Shown here: positions 1-6,413 of the stretch, one piece after another
Layout: each line of letters starts with the position of its first letter
Numbering within the stretch: position 1 is the first letter of the stretch
Assembly: GCA_012523535.1 (NCBI GenBank)
Contig: JAAYII010000349.1
Location: 1-8,513 of the forward strand
DNA length: 8,513 bases
Direction of reading: 5' to 3'
Source: Peptococcaceae bacterium
GTDB taxonomy: Bacteria > Bacillota > Desulfitobacteriia > Desulfitobacteriales > Syntrophobotulaceae
Notes under the pieces: generated by a model
Databases searched by the model: none
Told to the model about the DNA's origin: nothing
What the model saw: only the letters and a program-made list of their open reading frames with translations
Position numbers and translations under genes: made by a program

Positions 1-413
1 ATATTATGTAAATTATTTTAGGGCCAAAAAAGGATTTATTAATATAAACTTTGATAAAATAGAATTATTTTTGAACGGCTTTATTTGCTTTTCTTTGTCG
101 TATAACTTTTCTCTATTGTTTGTTTTTTTGTTTACTTATTTGCTTTTCACTTTTAGCTTTACCGGTTTATAATTTTGCCGCTTATTTTGCTTATAGCTTT
201 TTTCTCCAGTTGCCAATTATCACAAATTAAACTGCTTTGGCCACAATATAGTTTCCTTGATCGATATATTCTTAAATCAAATCAGAAAAAAGACGGGCTC
301 ATATTTGCCTTATAAGGCGTTTAAATTAAATGGCAAGGTTTTTGTATTAACAAATTTATTACTCTTTTCAAAGGTTTGCTAAATCTTTTCTTAGAAGCTT
401 TGCTTTATCCTAA

Positions 414-441
414 ATTAATTATTTGTCATTAATTATTTGTC
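414..441. repeat. Perfect tandem duplication, 14-bp unit
   Basis: The unit ATTAATTATTTGTC occurs twice head to tail at 414-427 and 428-441 with no mismatch. It lies in the AT-rich spacer. It is most simply a slippage duplication, and no function is implied. Confidence 0.8.
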
Positions 442-485
442 TGGATCTTAATAGTCATTTATGGTTCTGGGTAATCACTATTACA

Positions 486-509
486 AAAAATAAACGTCAA
501 AATAAACGT
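486..509. repeat. Near-perfect tandem duplication, 12-bp unit
   Basis: AAAAATAAACGT at 486-497 is followed directly by CAAAATAAACGT at 498-509, with one difference at the first base. It lies 44 bp after the 14-bp tandem repeat, so this short zone holds two independent duplications. Confidence 0.7.
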
Positions 510-775
510 TGTATGTATTCTAATGGTTTTACATATTTAATATGACTTTTTTCATGGTATTGGTGTGAATGCCAAGATGTCGGGAAACACATCTGGGATC
601 ATCATTTATTAATTTTCATTCGCTTTCTCGTTTTTATTATTCTCTCCCTCCTGTTTGTAATTTCAGCCCCCCTGCCCTAGCAAGTGAAATACATCACAAA
701 TAAAAATTGAAAAAGTATTAAAAATATTAGGACTTTTACGCATTTAAACAAACATGCTCATAGGTTTGCCCCTTC

Positions 776-1318
776 TTATCCCCTTTTGGATATTGAATCT
801 AATGATACAGAAATGTTTCTGTGATTGAGGCATTGTTTACAGTCCAGATCCTCATCCTCAAAGAGATCGTATTTGCATTTGCAAGGAAAATTACAGCTTG
901 AACAGTAATCGATGTCGGGCCTTTTTATAATTTCCATTATCCAATTCCATAAATACATAGCCTTTTCCAAGGCTGCTTTTGCTTTTTCTTTTCCTTGGTC
1001 TGAATAAAAGGACTGACGTTCGGGATTTAACCAAAAGACATAGGCATCAAAATAACAGAATAAACATTTTGGTATTTTTTTCTTTTCTCTTAAATCATAA
1101 AGAGAAATCACGATTTTATAAACGTAATTACCGGTATGTTTGGCAACTCCGGTTCCATATAAAGCCAAGAGAGCATGCCCCATATCCATTGTTGAATTAT
1201 GGACGTCGTTTAACACACCGTAATAATCTTCAAAATCAAATTTTTTCCTGGCTATTTCATATTTCTTAAGTGCAGATTGCATTAAATCATCAATTTTAGT
1301 TGTATTTATTTTTTTCAT
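776..1318 (-). CDS. HEPN-like protein with cysteine-rich C-terminus (hypothetical)
   Basis: A 180-residue soluble protein of uncertain function. I chose the ATG at 1318 because GGAGG sits six bases upstream of it on the minus strand; an ATG at 1345 would add nine residues but has no such site. Residues 10-80 look helical, and the stretch around residues 28-65 (DYYG, then HALLALYG, then KHTG) resembles HEPN proteins of the UPF0332 type, where a helix pair precedes a Lys-Thr-His-like turn. The RNase-type R-x4-6-H motif is not evident. The second half carries cysteine pairs at 85/88, 139/142, 146/148 and 160/163, which could bind zinc or an iron-sulfur cluster. It diverges from the molybdenum-enzyme operon, so a regulatory link is possible but unproven. 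No clear terminator was seen after it. Existence as a gene is fairly sure; the HEPN assignment is tentative. Confidence 0.6.
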   Translation of the reverse strand: MKKINTTKIDDLMQSALKKYEIARKKFDFEDYYGVLNDVHNSTMDMGHALLALYGTGVAKHTGNYVYKIVISLYDLREKKKIPKCLFCYFDAYVFWLNPERQSFYSDQGKEKAKAALEKAMYLWNWIMEIIKRPDIDYCSSCNFPCKCKYDLFEDEDLDCKQCLNHRNISVSLDSISKRG

Positions 1319-1336
1319 TTGAATCCTCCAATTTTC

Positions 1337-1352
1337 GTACCTCATACGGTAC
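1337..1352. promoter_or_regulatory. Inverted repeat, possible operator
   Basis: GTACC (1337-1341) and GGTAC (1348-1352) are separated by six bases. They lie just upstream of the minus-strand gene's ribosome binding site, in the spacer between divergent genes. An ATAGCTAT palindrome (1365-1372) lies close by. The arms are short, so chance is a real alternative. Confidence 0.2.
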
Positions 1353-1521
1353 TGCCGTTGACAGATAGCTATGCTTGTATCGTTACTATCGAATAGAATT
1401 TGAAATTATCCTGCTTAGTCAGATAAAATGCAAAAATTTATTATTACATATTTTCCCATGTATAATTATAGCATAAAGAAAATAATGATTAGTATAAATT
1501 TTGGCAATATTGGAAATAATA

Positions 1522-1550
1522 TTTACTTTCACAAAAATATGCCATATAAT
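1522..1550 (+). promoter_or_regulatory. Predicted sigma-A-type promoter for the molybdenum-enzyme operon
   Basis: TTTACT (1522-1527) and a perfect TATAAT (1545-1550) are 17 bp apart. This would place the transcript start near 1557, about 34 bases ahead of the TTG start codon. A second TATAAT at 1461-1466 has only a poor -35 match. No sigma-54 type GG/GC pair or obvious Crp/Fnr site was found. Confidence 0.5.
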
Positions 1551-1590
1551 AAAGTTAAATACAAAAATATTTAGGAATGGAGGTAATCAC

Positions 1591-4395
1591 TTGTCTACGG
1601 AAAGCAAGATCAAGCCAATCCCTGGCACAGCTCCACCGCCTGTAGGGGCCGATAAGACCGTTGTAAAGGCAATCAATCTGAGTGGCGGTATTTTCGGAGC
1701 TTGCCCCGCTTACGTTGATGTCAAGGACGGGAAAGTCGTCCGCATCAGGCCACTTCATTATGATTCAAAGTACGACTACGAAAGCTTCAATCCATGGGAG
1801 ATGGAGCGCAACGGTGTCAAACTCCGGCCGTTGAGTAAATCATTGCCTCCTCCCTGGGGACTTGCCTACAAGAAGAGGGCATATTCCCCGAACCGCATTC
1901 CCTATCCGTTAAAACGCGTCGACTGGGATCCCAACGGCGAACGCAACCCACAAAATCGTGGTAAGAGCAAGTTCGTTCGTATTTCCTGGGACGAGGCTAC
2001 GGATATCATCGCATCTGAAATCAAGCGCATCCATAAACAATACGGTCCTTTAGCGATTTTGGTTCAGTGCGACGGTCACTCTGAAAGTAAGTTGATCCAT
2101 GCTCCTCACGGTTGTAGCACACTGCTGCTCAAACAAATGGGCGGTTTCACCCAGCAGGTTAGAAACCCTGACAGCTGGGAAGGCTGGTACTGGGGAGCAA
2201 AACACGTTTGGGGCAAAGGCTTTATCGGTAATATGGCCCCTGCGGAAAACCTTGTTAAGGACATAACAGAAAATACCGAATTGCTCATAGTCCAGGGCGG
2301 CGACCTTGAGACCACTCCCTGGGGCTTCCGCGGCCAGTTTGCAAGTAGATTGATGTTCTTCTGGCAAGAAGCCGGAATTGAGCAAGTATACATTTGTCCC
2401 GACCTTAACTATTCGGCTGCCATCCACGCCAACAAGTGGATACCGATCCTTCCGAATACCGACGCGGCACTACAATTGGCTATCATCTACATGTGGGTCA
2501 CCGAAGGCACATACGACAAAGAGTATGTCGCAACACATACCGTTGGTATGGACAAGATTGAAGCTTATGTCTTGGGTAAAGTGGACGGCGTTCCGAAGAC
2601 CCCGAAATGGGCTTCCGAAAAGACCGGAATCCCATCCTACACAATCAAAGCCTTGGCAAGACACTGGGCCAAGAAGAGAACTACAGTGGGCCATTACTTT
2701 GGCGGTGGATATATCCGCGGTCCATATTCAACAGAACCTGCGCGGCTTGAGGTTATCCTTTTAGGAATGCAAGGCCTGGGCAAACCGCGTGTACACCATG
2801 CTCAGATTGCTTACCTGGGTATGCCGAAGAACATTACGTGGGATCAGTTGAACTATGACATTGCCAGCACCGATACAGCTGGAGGCTTCCAAGAGTATTC
2901 GGGAACCTTTGAAACTTTAAAAGCTAAGGATCCTGAGCTCTATGAAAGAATTTTCACCCCGCACCGCAGCACACCTCAGGCATGGGGTAAGCAATTGATT
3001 CCGAAGACCCTAATCGAAGCAGCCATCAAGGCCGGCACTGACAAATCCATTGAGTTCTGGGGTACGGGCGGCCATGAGGAAGAGCCCATTGACCAAGTGA
3101 TAAAATATACCTACCCGTGCAAAAAAGGAGATCTTCGCTTTACCGGTTCGGATAAGAAGGATCTTGCTCATGACGACACCGACATCGAAAAAATTTATGA
3201 AAAAATCGATTACGACGGTGTTCCGATCCGTATGGTATGGACGGATACCCCTTGCCGTCAGACCTGCTGGGGCGACGGTTTCGATATCGGCATGACCATC
3301 CGCAGCCCGCAGATCGAATTCGTTCTGGCTCAGCACCCATGGCTGGAAAATGACTGCCTCTATGCGGATATAATCCTGCCTACGAATACAACGCTTGAAG
3401 TGGACGACGTTATGCCTTGTGTCCGCGACGGTGAACACTTCCAGACCATGATTAATATGAGACAGGCTATTCCACCGATTGGTGAGTCGAAGAGTGACTT
3501 CGAAGCTGTTGTTGAGATAGCCAAGAAGCTCGGCCTGGAAAAAGAAGTAACCATTGGCAGGACGGTTCAAGAATATGTAGAAGGCGTCTATAAGGGAATG
3601 AACTTTGATAAGATCGTTCCATGGGAAGAGTTCAAAGAAAAGGATTACATGGTAATCCCCGTTTCTAAGAACTGGAAGAAACTCCCTGCCGGTCTGTACG
3701 AGTTCTACAAGGATCCTGAAAAGAATCCTTTGCCGACGCCGACTGGAAAACTGGAGTTTTGTTCAACCAATCTTGAGAAATATTTCCCGAACGACGAAGA
3801 ACGTCCTCCTTACCCGCAATGGATCGAGAAAGGTATTACCCACGACGAACGTCTTTCCAGCCCAAGAGCTCGGACTTACCCATTGCTGATTATCACCAAC
3901 CATCCTAGATGGAGAGTTCATGCTCAGGCTGACGATATCCCGTGGACTAAAGAAGCCATGACCGGTAAGATCAGAGGATTCGACGGTTACCTCTATGAGC
4001 CCTGCTGGATTAACCCCAAAGACGCGGCGGCCAGAGGAATCAAGACCGGCGATATCGTCAAAGTGTTTAACGAGCGCGGTATTGTGTTATGCGGAGCCCT
4101 GGTTATGGAACGTATCATGCCGGGAGTTGTCTCCGTCGACCATGGTGCGCGGACAGACATAATCATCCCTGGCAAGTTAGACCGCGGCGGCGCGATAAAC
4201 CTTATCTCGCCGGGTGGACTCACCTCCAGACATGCCGGAGGCCAGGCGACTACCTCCTTCTTAGTTGAAGTACAAAAAGTCACCATGGAAGAATACGAAA
4301 AATGGAAAACAGAATATCCCGAGGCTTGGAATCGCGAATATGACCGTGCTTCCGGATTGAAAGCTACCGCCTGGGTTGTAAGGGGGGACGAATAA
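1591..4395 (+). CDS. Molybdopterin oxidoreductase, pyrogallol-phloroglucinol transhydroxylase-like large subunit
   Basis: Catalytic subunit of the DMSO-reductase superfamily, binding bis-molybdopterin guanine dinucleotide. I chose the TTG at 1591 (934 residues) because GGAGG (1579-1583) lies seven bases upstream; the frame stays open back to a TTG at 1501, but those 30 residues have no ribosome site and overlap the promoter. The family call rests on strong resemblance to Pelobacter acidigallici transhydroxylase (AthL/TthL): PNGERNPQ then RISWDEATDI near residues 110-135, NPDSWEGW at 192-199, and a dinucleotide-binding C-terminal domain from about residue 763. Ser195 should ligate molybdenum; His163, Asp194 and Trp196 align with active-site residues His144, Asp174 and Trp176 as I remember them. 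The N-terminus has a single cysteine (Cys38), so the usual N-terminal [4Fe-4S] cluster is absent, as in that family. There is no Tat signal, so it is cytoplasmic. An extra segment of about 30 residues lies near 511-543. The stop overlaps the next start (TAATG), implying coupled translation. The exact substrate, and whether it transfers, removes or adds a hydroxyl, is not settled. Confidence 0.85.
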   Translation: MSTESKIKPIPGTAPPPVGADKTVVKAINLSGGIFGACPAYVDVKDGKVVRIRPLHYDSKYDYESFNPWEMERNGVKLRPLSKSLPPPWGLAYKKRAYSPNRIPYPLKRVDWDPNGERNPQNRGKSKFVRISWDEATDIIASEIKRIHKQYGPLAILVQCDGHSESKLIHAPHGCSTLLLKQMGGFTQQVRNPDSWEGWYWGAKHVWGKGFIGNMAPAENLVKDITENTELLIVQGGDLETTPWGFRGQFASRLMFFWQEAGIEQVYICPDLNYSAAIHANKWIPILPNTDAALQLAIIYMWVTEGTYDKEYVATHTVGMDKIEAYVLGKVDGVPKTPKWASEKTGIPSYTIKALARHWAKKRTTVGHYFGGGYIRGPYSTEPARLEVILLGMQGLGKPRVHHAQIAYLGMPKNITWDQLNYDIASTDTAGGFQEYSGTFETLKAKDPELYERIFTPHRSTPQAWGKQLIPKTLIEAAIKAGTDKSIEFWGTGGHEEEPIDQVIKYTYPCKKGDLRFTGSDKKDLAHDDTDIEKIYEKIDYDGVPIRMVWTDTPCRQTCWGDGFDIGMTIRSPQIEFVLAQHPWLENDCLYADIILPTNTTLEVDDVMPCVRDGEHFQTMINMRQAIPPIGESKSDFEAVVEIAKKLGLEKEVTIGRTVQEYVEGVYKGMNFDKIVPWEEFKEKDYMVIPVSKNWKKLPAGLYEFYKDPEKNPLPTPTGKLEFCSTNLEKYFPNDEERPPYPQWIEKGITHDERLSSPRARTYPLLIITNHPRWRVHAQADDIPWTKEAMTGKIRGFDGYLYEPCWINPKDAAARGIKTGDIVKVFNERGIVLCGALVMERIMPGVVSVDHGARTDIIIPGKLDRGGAINLISPGGLTSRHAGGQATTSFLVEVQKVTMEEYEKWKTEYPEAWNREYDRASGLKATAWVVRGDE

Positions 4396-5216
4396 TGGGA
4401 AAAAAAGTATTTCTGGTTGACTGCAGGATTTGTAACGGTTGCTACAGCTGCCAAATAGGCTGTAAGGACGAGCATGTGGGTAACGATTGGACCCCAATTG
4501 CCAAGCCTCAGCCAGAGATCGGACAGTTCTGGTTTAAGCTGCATGAAAAGGTTCGTGGTACGGTTCCCAAGGTAAAAGTCGCCTACAGACCAGGGTTGTG
4601 CATGCACTGCGACAACCCCACCTGCAAGGAAGTATGCACCGCAGGTGCCATCTACAAGAGAGACGACGGCTTGGTTATCATTGATCCCGAAAAATGCACC
4701 GGCTGCCGTAGATGTGTAGAAGCCTGCCCGTATGAAGATGTGATTTACTTCAACGAGGACCTGAACATTGCTCAGAAATGCACAGGTTGCGCACATCTGA
4801 TTGACGGAGGCTGGAAAGAAACCAGATGTTCCGACAACTGCCCCACTCTTTGCATCCGGATTGTAGATGAAGACTCCGAAGAAGCAAAAGAATTCATAAA
4901 AGATGCTGAGTTCTACAAGCCGGAAATTGCGGATAAAATGAAACCACGCGTCTACTATAAAGGCTTACCTAAGAAGTTTATCGCGGGGACCCTGTTCGAT
5001 CCGGTTGAGGACGAAGTTATTATCGGTGCTGAATGTAAACTTACCGGCGAAGGTAAGACCTACAGCGTTACCAGCAACCACTTTGGTGATTTCTGGTTTG
5101 AAAACCTGCCGGACGGCAAGTACAAACTGGAAATCAAAGCTGGTAATAAGTCAAAAGTCATCGATAATATTGACGCCACAGAGCTTGATGTCAATCTTGG
5201 TGATATTCCTCTCTAA
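4395..5216 (+). CDS. Iron-sulfur subunit of transhydroxylase-like enzyme, with C-terminal transthyretin-like domain
   Basis: A 273-residue electron-transfer partner of the preceding catalytic subunit, matching the length and layout of the Pelobacter transhydroxylase small subunit. Four cysteine groups are present: 13/16/19/23, 69/72/77/81, 101/104/107/111 and 129/132/145/149. By the known DmsB/PhsB/NrfC pattern these give four [4Fe-4S] clusters, with first and last groups exchanging a ligand and the middle two doing the same. Cys10, Cys153 and Cys214 are extra. Residues about 195-273 form a beta-rich transthyretin/Cna-B-like domain typical of this subunit family (GDFWFENLPDGKY is characteristic). 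There is no signal peptide or membrane segment, so the complex should be soluble and cytoplasmic. The start overlaps the upstream stop by one base, with a purine-rich AGGGGGG ribosome site about 8 bases ahead. A terminator follows. The full cysteine set differs from the three-cluster Pelobacter protein. Confidence 0.88.
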   Translation: MGKKVFLVDCRICNGCYSCQIGCKDEHVGNDWTPIAKPQPEIGQFWFKLHEKVRGTVPKVKVAYRPGLCMHCDNPTCKEVCTAGAIYKRDDGLVIIDPEKCTGCRRCVEACPYEDVIYFNEDLNIAQKCTGCAHLIDGGWKETRCSDNCPTLCIRIVDEDSEEAKEFIKDAEFYKPEIADKMKPRVYYKGLPKKFIAGTLFDPVEDEVIIGAECKLTGEGKTYSVTSNHFGDFWFENLPDGKYKLEIKAGNKSKVIDNIDATELDVNLGDIPL

Positions 5217-5244
5217 ACCCGGCGGACAGCAATTGGTCTTCATA

Positions 5245-5278
5245 AAGGAAGCCGCCCTTTTGGGCGGCTCCTTATCTT
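5245..5278 (+). terminator. Rho-independent terminator after the molybdenum-enzyme operon
   Basis: AAGGA, one bulged A, then GCCGCCC pairs with GGGCGGC and TCCTT across a TTTT loop, giving twelve base pairs with a GC-rich core (5245-5273). The downstream tail is only moderately T-rich (ATCTT). It starts 29 bases after the stop codon and separates the two-gene operon from the radical SAM gene. Confidence 0.8.
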
Positions 5279-5287
5279 AAATTGCAT

Positions 5288-5315
5288 TTGTTTTTGGAAA
5301 AATTAAGTTTATAAT
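5288..5315 (+). promoter_or_regulatory. Predicted promoter of the radical SAM-transporter unit
   Basis: TTGTTT (5288-5293) and a perfect TATAAT (5310-5315) are separated by 16 bp. Transcription would start near 5322, about 30 bases before the ATG at 5351, which has AAAGGAGA (5336-5343) as its ribosome site. Together with the terminator just upstream, this supports an independent transcription unit. Confidence 0.5.
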
Positions 5316-5350
5316 TAATTTAATCTCTCAACGCAAAAGGAGAAACTATA

Positions 5351-6385
5351 ATGGCAAATATTATGGTCAACGAAACCTGCAACCTCCGCTGTCCCTACTG
5401 TTTTGCGGAAGAATTTGTTAATAAGTCTCCTAAAGAAATGACGCTTGAGGATTTCCGGAAGGCTTTGGATTTTGTTCTGAGCGACAATAGTGACCGTCAG
5501 GTGGGCATTATCGGTGGTGAACCTCTGCTTTATAAACATATAAACGAAGCCATGCGTATTGCGATTAGGGACCCTCGTTCCGATCTTGTTATGATTTTTA
5601 CAAACGCAGTGGAACTGGACCGCTTGGCACCGGATATACTTGACTCTCCAAAGTTCCGCATGCTCGTCAACTGTAACTCTCCTGAGGATATGGGCACGAA
5701 AGCCTTTGAAAAAATGCGCCAAAACCTCCTTAAGTTTCAGAAAGAGCACTTTGGCGACGGAAGATTCCGCCTGAGCGTGAATATTTACAAACCGGATTTT
5801 GACTATTCCTATGTGATTTCCCTTGTTCGGGAGATAGGCTTTGACGTTATCAGGCTGTCCATATCCGTACCTCAAAAAGGTGACCTAAAAGGAAAAAATC
5901 CTCTGGAATATTTTCAAGAAATGAAAAATGTTGCCATGAGGTTTGTTTGCGATATGATCCGCTGTGGCACATTAACGGGATTCGACTGCAACTTTTTACC
6001 CCCCTGCGTGCTGACCAAGGATGAGCATGACAGCATGATGGCAGCCAAAGAAGTCTTTTATTCAGCGTTATCTCGGAGATATTCGGAGTCATTTTGGCAG
6101 CGCTCCATTGTCTGCGAGACTCACAACTGCACACCGGTAATCGACATCCTGCCAGATCTGCGCGCTATACGGTGCTTTGGTCTGTCCGAATACACAAAAC
6201 GGGATATCCGTGATTTCCGCAGCATCGGAGAGCTTAGAAACCATTATATAAATACTGTGGATAGACCGGCCCATAAGCTTTGGACCTCGGAGGAGTGTAG
6301 GGACTGCTACAAGCGCGAATTTGGCGAGTGTAGCGGCGGTTGTTTACTGTTTAAAGCCAAGCAATTATTTGCACAATGTGGATAA
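5351..6385 (+). CDS. Radical SAM protein with SPASM domain
   Basis: A 344-residue enzyme that would cleave S-adenosylmethionine through a [4Fe-4S] cluster bound by Cys10, Cys14 and Cys17 (CNLRCPYCF). GGEP at 55-58 is the usual SAM-amine contact. The C-terminal part has the cysteine spacing of a SPASM domain: Cys255, Cys260 and Cys275, then CxxC at 316/319, Cys327, Cys331 (CSGGC) and Cys343. That is enough for two auxiliary clusters. Such proteins usually modify a peptide or protein, for example in RiPP maturation or as sulfatase-type maturases. The chain begins only nine residues before the first cluster cysteine, so there is no N-terminal RRE peptide-recognition domain. No candidate precursor peptide was seen nearby. 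It is 28 bp ahead of the transporter gene and likely co-transcribed with it. The target is unknown; a role in maturing the neighbouring enzyme or in making a small molecule are both guesses. Confidence 0.85.
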   Translation: MANIMVNETCNLRCPYCFAEEFVNKSPKEMTLEDFRKALDFVLSDNSDRQVGIIGGEPLLYKHINEAMRIAIRDPRSDLVMIFTNAVELDRLAPDILDSPKFRMLVNCNSPEDMGTKAFEKMRQNLLKFQKEHFGDGRFRLSVNIYKPDFDYSYVISLVREIGFDVIRLSISVPQKGDLKGKNPLEYFQEMKNVAMRFVCDMIRCGTLTGFDCNFLPPCVLTKDEHDSMMAAKEVFYSALSRRYSESFWQRSIVCETHNCTPVIDILPDLRAIRCFGLSEYTKRDIRDFRSIGELRNHYINTVDRPAHKLWTSEECRDCYKREFGECSGGCLLFKAKQLFAQCG

Positions 6386-6413
6386 AAAATAATACTACGA
6401 AGGTGGAAAAAAC

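Larger units (their letters stand above)
1..775. other. AT-rich spacer without a convincing gene
   Basis: This 775-bp stretch is AT-rich and T-biased on the plus strand, especially around 80-220. I see no open frame with a good ribosome binding site. It carries several short repeats: TTATTTGCTTTTC at 81-93 and again at 136-148, a perfect 12-bp palindrome GCCTTATAAGGC at 307-318, and two tandem duplications listed separately. A short open stretch on the minus strand (529-615) reads like the end of a helix-turn-helix but has stops just upstream. The whole region could be decayed sequence or a long untranslated spacer. No tRNA, rRNA or riboswitch was recognised. Confidence 0.6.

Noticed and set aside
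1..775. CRISPR array or insertion sequence in the left spacer
   Set aside because: Repeats are short, adjacent and few, with no regular spacers, terminal inverted repeats or transposase frame.
1358..1389. Plus-strand promoter starting with TTGACA at 1358-1363
   Set aside because: The nearest -10-like sequence, TACTAT at 1384-1389, is 20 bp away, too far for a normal promoter.
1501..1590. N-terminal extension of the molybdenum enzyme from a TTG at 1501
   Set aside because: No ribosome site precedes it, it covers the predicted promoter, its residues are unlike the family N-terminus, and the TTG at 1591 has a well-spaced GGAGG.
1319..1590. Molybdenum cofactor riboswitch ahead of the enzyme operon
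   Set aside because: The predicted transcript leader is only about 34 bases and the spacer shows none of the paired GC-rich elements expected of that RNA.
3010..3570. Minus-strand open frame of 186 codons opposite the molybdenum enzyme
   Set aside because: It lies wholly inside a well-supported gene on the other strand, with no ribosome site or recognisable protein features; it is a shadow of the real frame.
3993..4796. Minus-strand open frame of 267 codons across the junction of the two enzyme genes
   Set aside because: It spans two confidently identified genes on the opposite strand and has no family resemblance.
5005..5280. Plus-strand 91-codon frame as a possible peptide substrate of the radical SAM protein
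   Set aside because: Most of it overlaps the transthyretin-like domain in another frame and it runs into the terminator; there is no convincing ribosome site.
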